A DNA stretch of 34,938 bases from Candidatus Falkowella caecavicola (lineage in GTDB: Bacteria > Bacillota > Clostridia > Oscillospirales > Ruminococcaceae), in the NCBI GenBank assembly GCA_904420125.1, contig CAJFUK010000055.1, positions 1 through 34,938 of the forward strand, in the 5' to 3' direction. The notes beneath the pieces were generated by a model. It had not been told where the DNA came from. It did no database searches and was given only the letters and a program-made list of their open reading frames with translations. The position numbers and the translations under genes were made by a program. This document shows positions 30,806 through 34,938 of the stretch, one piece after another; position 1 is the stretch's first letter, and every line of letters starts with the position of its first letter.

Positions 30806-33800
30806 ATGAAAAAGAAGTGTTATTCTTTCCTATCCGGCCTGCTGGCTCTGATAACTGCCCTGTCTGTCTGCGCCACGGCGTTTGTTCAAGCAGCCAGCCA
30901 GGGTGAGCCGATGCAGACGGCAGCGTGTACCGTAACGGCAGGTTGTGTTCTCGGCGATTCCCATACTGGCGATTGCATGACTGAAAACAGCGCTGTTACT
31001 CCGCAAACAGTGACGGCATGGATTTTGTCCCTGCCTGCATTGGAGAACATGATGGAAGCAGACGGTGATCTGACTTTGGGAGAGAGCGGGGAAGATCAAG
31101 AGAACTCTGCACAATGGCACAAGCTAAAACTTGAAATCAGTGCGGTGCGCAGTGCCTATAACCGGCTTTCCAGCGCCGAACAGGCTCTGATCGATACAGA
31201 TTTATTGTCAAAATTACAGGCTTTGGAGCATTTTTTTGGCCTGGATACAACGTCTGCGATAAACGAGGACAACACGGACCTGGAGAACGTGATTGATCAC
31301 GGTACCTGTGGTGCAACCAATACGGACGATGTCAACTGGGAGCTGATACAGAACGATGACGGAGAGAAATGCTATACGTTGACCATTTCCGGAAAAGGCG
31401 TCATGCAATCTTATACAAATTATACGGAAACGCCTTGGGCTGACTATAGAAGCGGAATCACCAGGGTCGTTGTCCAGGGTGGTGTCGAAAATATCGGGGC
31501 TTACGCTTTTGGCGGCACGGATGGCGCTCTACAGGAGATTGAAATTCAGGAGGGTGTGCAGCGGATTGAGAAGCAGGCTTTTCGTACATCGTATTATGAT
31601 GGGAAAACCTTAACAATTCCTACAACCGTCATCTCAATTGACGAAGAAGCATTCGGTAATACCTATCCGGGCGCCTATGAGGTGGCCGCCGGTAATCCCA
31701 TGTATCAATCAATTGACGGCGTTCTTTATACGGCAGATATGAAAACTCTGGTCGCTTATGCCGCAACAGAGCCGGTTGAGTCTTACGATATCCCATATGG
31801 GGTAGAGGTCATCGGAAAATATGCTTTCTATAACAGGAATATAAAAGATGTCCATTTCCCAGATACACTACGGGTTATTTCCGATGAAGCGTTTCGGGCG
31901 TCCAAGTTGGAGAACTTAACCATTACAAGTGATCATCTGGAATCAATCGGTGCAAATGCTTTTCATGCGCTGTGGGATTCATATTTTTTGACAAAAATTC
32001 ATATTGATGCGCCAAATGCCGTGCTTCACGAGTCGGCTTTCAGCGGCCAGAAAAATATCAGCCAGGCTTATCTGAATGTAAAAGAAATTGGACCGACAGT
32101 ATTTGTCGGGGCTATTGGCAGTGTAACACCTTGTGATCTGGAATTTGGACCGGCTGTTGAAAAGATCGGTGCAAATGCTTTTCAAGGCTGTAATTTGACT
32201 GGATTTACTCTTCCCAGTGGACTGCGAATTTTAGAAAATAATACAAAATTATCCACGAGTCAATTTACAGATACATCAGAATTTGTTTTTCCTTCTTCTC
32301 TGGAAAGCTATCCGTATGTCTCCAACCAGACCGATCAATTAGAAATCATCCGGTATGAAGGAAATCATCCGGAGGCCTCCAAAGGCTTCATTTACTGGAA
32401 TGCGACAGTCAGAACACAAGACAGTCACTACCGTACGCAGTTGATTTTGCCTAATATTGTTTTGACATCCAGCGACAGTCCGAATCAAACAGCTGCTATT
32501 GTAAAAAATCCAAACCTGGAAGTGCTGGATCTGACCCATGCAACCAAAGGAGAAGAAAATGTAAAAGTGAATCTGTCAAACAATGCCCTTGATTTCAGCG
32601 GAGGTATCAATGAAGAAACCCTGCGGCATCTGATGGTGGATCTGGGATTTCCGTTGCAAAGCGGGCAGATGGAAAATTATTTGTCCATCAGCAATCAGCA
32701 GATTAAACTGAAATTGGATCCTAAATCGGTTTCTCAGACCATTTATTCTATTCCAACGGATACTATGGATAATCCGGCAGCTTATTTGCAGTCTGTGGCC
32801 CCGATTCTGCGAACTTATTCCGGTACCGATATTACTTCTTTAATCAATACAACAGGAGACGACTGGAGAAACGAACTGGCAGACGGCGAAATTGTAACAC
32901 CTAAAAAGTGGCTGTCTTCGTCGGTTCTGATAGATGGAGAGAATCGGACGCCAAAAGAGATTACAGCCATGCTCCAGCCGGTTGTCAGCGGTCCGGGGGG
33001 CGCAACGAGTTTTACGAATACAGTTGGAACCTGGACTTTTACCTGGACCATTGGCACACAGACCATTACCAAAACAATGATGATCCTGGACGAAAAAACA
33101 GACATGAAACCGGTATCTTTTGATAATCCAGAGGTACAAGAAGGAAAGGTTTCAATTACATTTGGGGATTCACTGCAACTGAAAGCCAAGGTAGACGGAA
33201 CCTCTATTACGGATTTACCAGGTCAGTGGATTTGGCAGAGCAGCGATAACTCTATAGCGACTGTAGATGCAAACGGTCTGATATCCACCAAAAAAGCCGG
33301 AACCGTAACGATTTCCGTAACGGAAACCCAAAACAGCACTGCATACGGAAATGTAGAAGTGAAGATTACTCCTAAAGAGGTGACGGTTTCTCTGAAAGAC
33401 ACACAGGCGGATTATTCCGGAACTCCCATATTGCCGGAACTCTCTTATACCGGAACTGTCGATGGGGTACTCCCGGAGGTCACGCTGTCATGGGAAAAAG
33501 AAGGGATACCTGTGTCTGCGATGGTGGATGCAGGCACCTATATTGCGGTACTCGCACCAGAGGGTTTACAGGATGACCATTATACCTATCAGATGGATAC
33601 AGGAAAAAATGTCTTTGTCGTCAATCCGGCTGCTCCTTCTTTGATCATTGCAGACAGGACATTCGTTTTTAACGGAACCATGCGCAGCCTGCCTGTATAT
33701 GGTGCAGGCTCTAAAGACGCAGTGATTACATTTAACGGGGAGGAAACACTCCCTGTTTATGCCGGGGCATATGAAGTGATTGTCACACCGACCGATCCCA

Positions 33801-34938
33801 ATTATCTTCCGATTCCGAAAACGGCAACCCTTATAATCCATAAAGCGCCGCTGGCCATTTCACTCACGGCACAAAAATTAGCAGAGGGTGATGCGGTGGT
33901 CGGAGATACAGTTCGTCTGACAGCAACTGTAACAGGGATTCTTGCCAACGCGGCTTCTGCAACCGGAAAGATTCAATTCCGGATAGACGGTCAACCTGTA
34001 GGAGATCCATTTGATCCAACCAGCGTGGACATGTCCTATGACTGGACTTCTACAGCGGGACAGCATACTTTCAGTGCTTCCTACCTGCCGGCAGAGATTG
34101 GTGAAAATTATTTTGCTGAGGATGCGGTACTGGAGAACTATGACGTACTGAAAAAGGATCAGCCGGCGATGCATATTGCCGCTATTCCGGAAAAAACAAT
34201 GGGAGAACCAGATTTTGCACTTCAGATCACTGGCGGTGAAGCTTCGATTCCAATTGAATATGAAGTGAAGGGGGACGCTGTTCGAATTGTAGATGGAAAA
34301 GTGCACCTGGTACAACCGGGGACAGCGACGGTAATTGCAACAAAACCCGGAAATGACGTTTATAATACCGCTTTCGCACAGGTGAGTATTACCGTTCAAG
34401 ATCCAGCCGCAGTGGTGATTGTGAGGAGTAACCTGCCGGATGGCAGATTTTTGGTAGTCAAGGATGTGACGGAAGAACAGAAAGCTGCCCTGCAGGCGCA
34501 GATCGACGGCGGTTATGAAGTCAAGTTCAGGGATCACACGATCATGATGCTGGATATTCAGTTGTTGGATAATGCCGGAAATCAAATCCATGACGAAGCT
34601 GTCACGTTTACTATTGTATATCCAGATGAAATCAACAGCAGTAATTATAAAGATTATTATTTTTCGGTTCTGCATTTGAACAATCATGGACCTGAAATTT
34701 TATCTTATACCGCAGATGAAGAAGGGTTAACCCTCACAACGACGCTCAGTCCCTTTGCTATTGGTTATGACAAGCTCAGATTCAGTTCCGGCGGAGGTAT
34801 CCATAAAATTGATATAGACGATATCAGCAGTACAGATGAAACCAGCGGTGCTGAGAGCAGTGGTACAGATGAAACCAGCGGTGCCGAGAGCAGTGGTACA
34901 GATGAAACCAGCGGTGCCGAGAGCAGTGGTACAGATGA
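30806..34938 (+). CDS. Large secreted surface protein, BspA-type LRR plus Ig-like domains (3' end outside window)
   Basis: Starts at ATG 30806, with AAAGGAAG 7 bases upstream, and remains open for 1,377 codons to the window edge. A signal peptide covers about 1-30 (KKK, hydrophobic core, VQAA). A helical segment near 105-145 (AVRSAYNRLSSAEQALID) is followed by a DDVNWELIQNDDGE lead-in. BspA-like leucine-rich repeats (about 200-500) follow with the recurring pattern IGAYAFGG, IEKQAFRT, IGKYAFYN, ISDEAFRA, IGANAFHA and IGANAFQG. Beyond them come Big_2-type Ig folds (about 775-855, QSSDNSIATVDANGLISTKKAG), MBG/YDG-like and Ig-like modules (about 856-1240), and an 11-residue Ser/Thr/Asp/Glu repeat from residue 1341. 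Such proteins are adhesins or wall-bound scaffolds. The C-terminal anchor (LPxTG-like, SLH or other) is not in view, so a link to the sortase at 28400 is only inferred. Confidence 0.88.
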   Translation, partial: MKKKCYSFLSGLLALITALSVCATAFVQAASQGEPMQTAACTVTAGCVLGDSHTGDCMTENSAVTPQTVTAWILSLPALENMMEADGDLTLGESGEDQENSAQWHKLKLEISAVRSAYNRLSSAEQALIDTDLLSKLQALEHFFGLDTTSAINEDNTDLENVIDHGTCGATNTDDVNWELIQNDDGEKCYTLTISGKGVMQSYTNYTETPWADYRSGITRVVVQGGVENIGAYAFGGTDGALQEIEIQEGVQRIEKQAFRTSYYDGKTLTIPTTVISIDEEAFGNTYPGAYEVAAGNPMYQSIDGVLYTADMKTLVAYAATEPVESYDIPYGVEVIGKYAFYNRNIKDVHFPDTLRVISDEAFRASKLENLTITSDHLESIGANAFHALWDSYFLTKIHIDAPNAVLHESAFSGQKNISQAYLNVKEIGPTVFVGAIGSVTPCDLEFGPAVEKIGANAFQGCNLTGFTLPSGLRILENNTKLSTSQFTDTSEFVFPSSLESYPYVSNQTDQLEIIRYEGNHPEASKGFIYWNATVRTQDSHYRTQLILPNIVLTSSDSPNQTAAIVKNPNLEVLDLTHATKGEENVKVNLSNNALDFSGGINEETLRHLMVDLGFPLQSGQMENYLSISNQQIKLKLDPKSVSQTIYSIPTDTMDNPAAYLQSVAPILRTYSGTDITSLINTTGDDWRNELADGEIVTPKKWLSSSVLIDGENRTPKEITAMLQPVVSGPGGATSFTNTVGTWTFTWTIGTQTITKTMMILDEKTDMKPVSFDNPEVQEGKVSITFGDSLQLKAKVDGTSITDLPGQWIWQSSDNSIATVDANGLISTKKAGTVTISVTETQNSTAYGNVEVKITPKEVTVSLKDTQADYSGTPILPELSYTGTVDGVLPEVTLSWEKEGIPVSAMVDAGTYIAVLAPEGLQDDHYTYQMDTGKNVFVVNPAAPSLIIADRTFVFNGTMRSLPVYGAGSKDAVITFNGEETLPVYAGAYEVIVTPTDPNYLPIPKTATLIIHKAPLAISLTAQKLAEGDAVVGDTVRLTATVTGILANAASATGKIQFRIDGQPVGDPFDPTSVDMSYDWTSTAGQHTFSASYLPAEIGENYFAEDAVLENYDVLKKDQPAMHIAAIPEKTMGEPDFALQITGGEASIPIEYEVKGDAVRIVDGKVHLVQPGTATVIATKPGNDVYNTAFAQVSITVQDPAAVVIVRSNLPDGRFLVVKDVTEEQKAALQAQIDGGYEVKFRDHTIMMLDIQLLDNAGNQIHDEAVTFTIVYPDEINSSNYKDYYFSVLHLNNHGPEILSYTADEEGLTLTTTLSPFAIGYDKLRFSSGGGIHKIDIDDISSTDETSGAESSGTDETSGAESSGTDETSGAESSGTD
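34826..34938 (+). repeat. 33-bp in-frame tandem repeat, cut by the window end
   Basis: A first shorter copy of 30 bases (34826-34855) is followed by two 33-base copies (34856-34888, 34889-34921) that are identical to each other, and a partial copy. Each encodes SSGTDETSGAE. Near-identity at DNA level points to recent expansion; the tract is a flexible acidic linker of the kind found before wall-anchoring domains. Confidence 0.9.

Noticed and set aside
33878..34687. 269-codon minus-strand open frame inside the surface-protein gene.
   Set aside because: It is a shadow of the conserved plus-strand Ig-domain coding sequence and has no ribosome binding site.
1..34938. CRISPR arrays, tRNA and rRNA genes, complete insertion sequences.
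   Set aside because: No regularly spaced repeats, no clover-leaf candidates with TTCRANY arms and no transposase were found by eye on either strand.

Overview
The window looks like chromosomal DNA from an anaerobic Firmicute of the class Clostridia, probably a gut organism. The reasons are the protein families present (a PheB-type ACT regulator next to hom-thrB-lysC, a class B sortase, a PASTA kinase-like protein with a zinc ribbon, a BspA-type leucine-rich surface protein), the AAGGAGG-like ribosome binding sites and the TTGACA/TATAAT promoters. This placement is inference; there is no rRNA gene in the window to prove it. No tRNA, rRNA or CRISPR array was found.

Layout. 1-1350: a small accessory island holding an unknown 79-residue protein and a DUF4160-DUF2442-HTH cassette of toxin-antitoxin-like layout. 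Its promoter carries a perfect palindrome in the spacer, and two of its three genes are broken by single-base shifts. 1350-1705: no gene, but an apparent transcription unit with hairpins and an intrinsic terminator. 1714-4612: tgt, mntP and an EcsC-family gene. 4731-8976: a threonine-branch aspartate operon (pheB-hom-thrB-lysC) with a structured leader and a terminator. 9001-13152: a HAD phosphatase, then acyl-CoA synthetase and nicotinate phosphoribosyltransferase behind a candidate operator and an extended -10. 13222-16307: a lone phage-tail-fibre-like beta-helix protein, divergent from a CxxC mini-protein and a membrane-anchored SleB-type wall hydrolase. Both promoters of this divergent pair have ATGAAT/ATTCAT palindromes just downstream of the -10. 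16379-17693: an ECF sigma factor and its zinc-finger anti-sigma factor (minus strand). 17891-18450: a decayed heptad-repeat coiled-coil gene (minus strand). 18753-26254: a giant cyclic beta-1,2-glucan synthase-like protein. 26393-29545: a PASTA pseudokinase followed by a class B sortase with a lipobox-like N-terminus. 29609-30515: a small orphan frame and a serine recombinase. 30806-end: a large secreted BspA/Ig-domain surface protein that runs off the window.

From 13 kb onward the genes are mostly about the cell surface: wall hydrolysis, envelope stress sigma factor, glucan synthesis, wall-sensing PASTA domains, sortase and adhesin. The most unusual items are the PASTA protein, whose kinase domain has lost the beta3 lysine, the HRD aspartate, the catalytic-loop asparagine and the DFG aspartate while keeping its zinc ribbon, APE motif, membrane span and two PASTA repeats, and its operon partner, a sortase that may be lipid-anchored.
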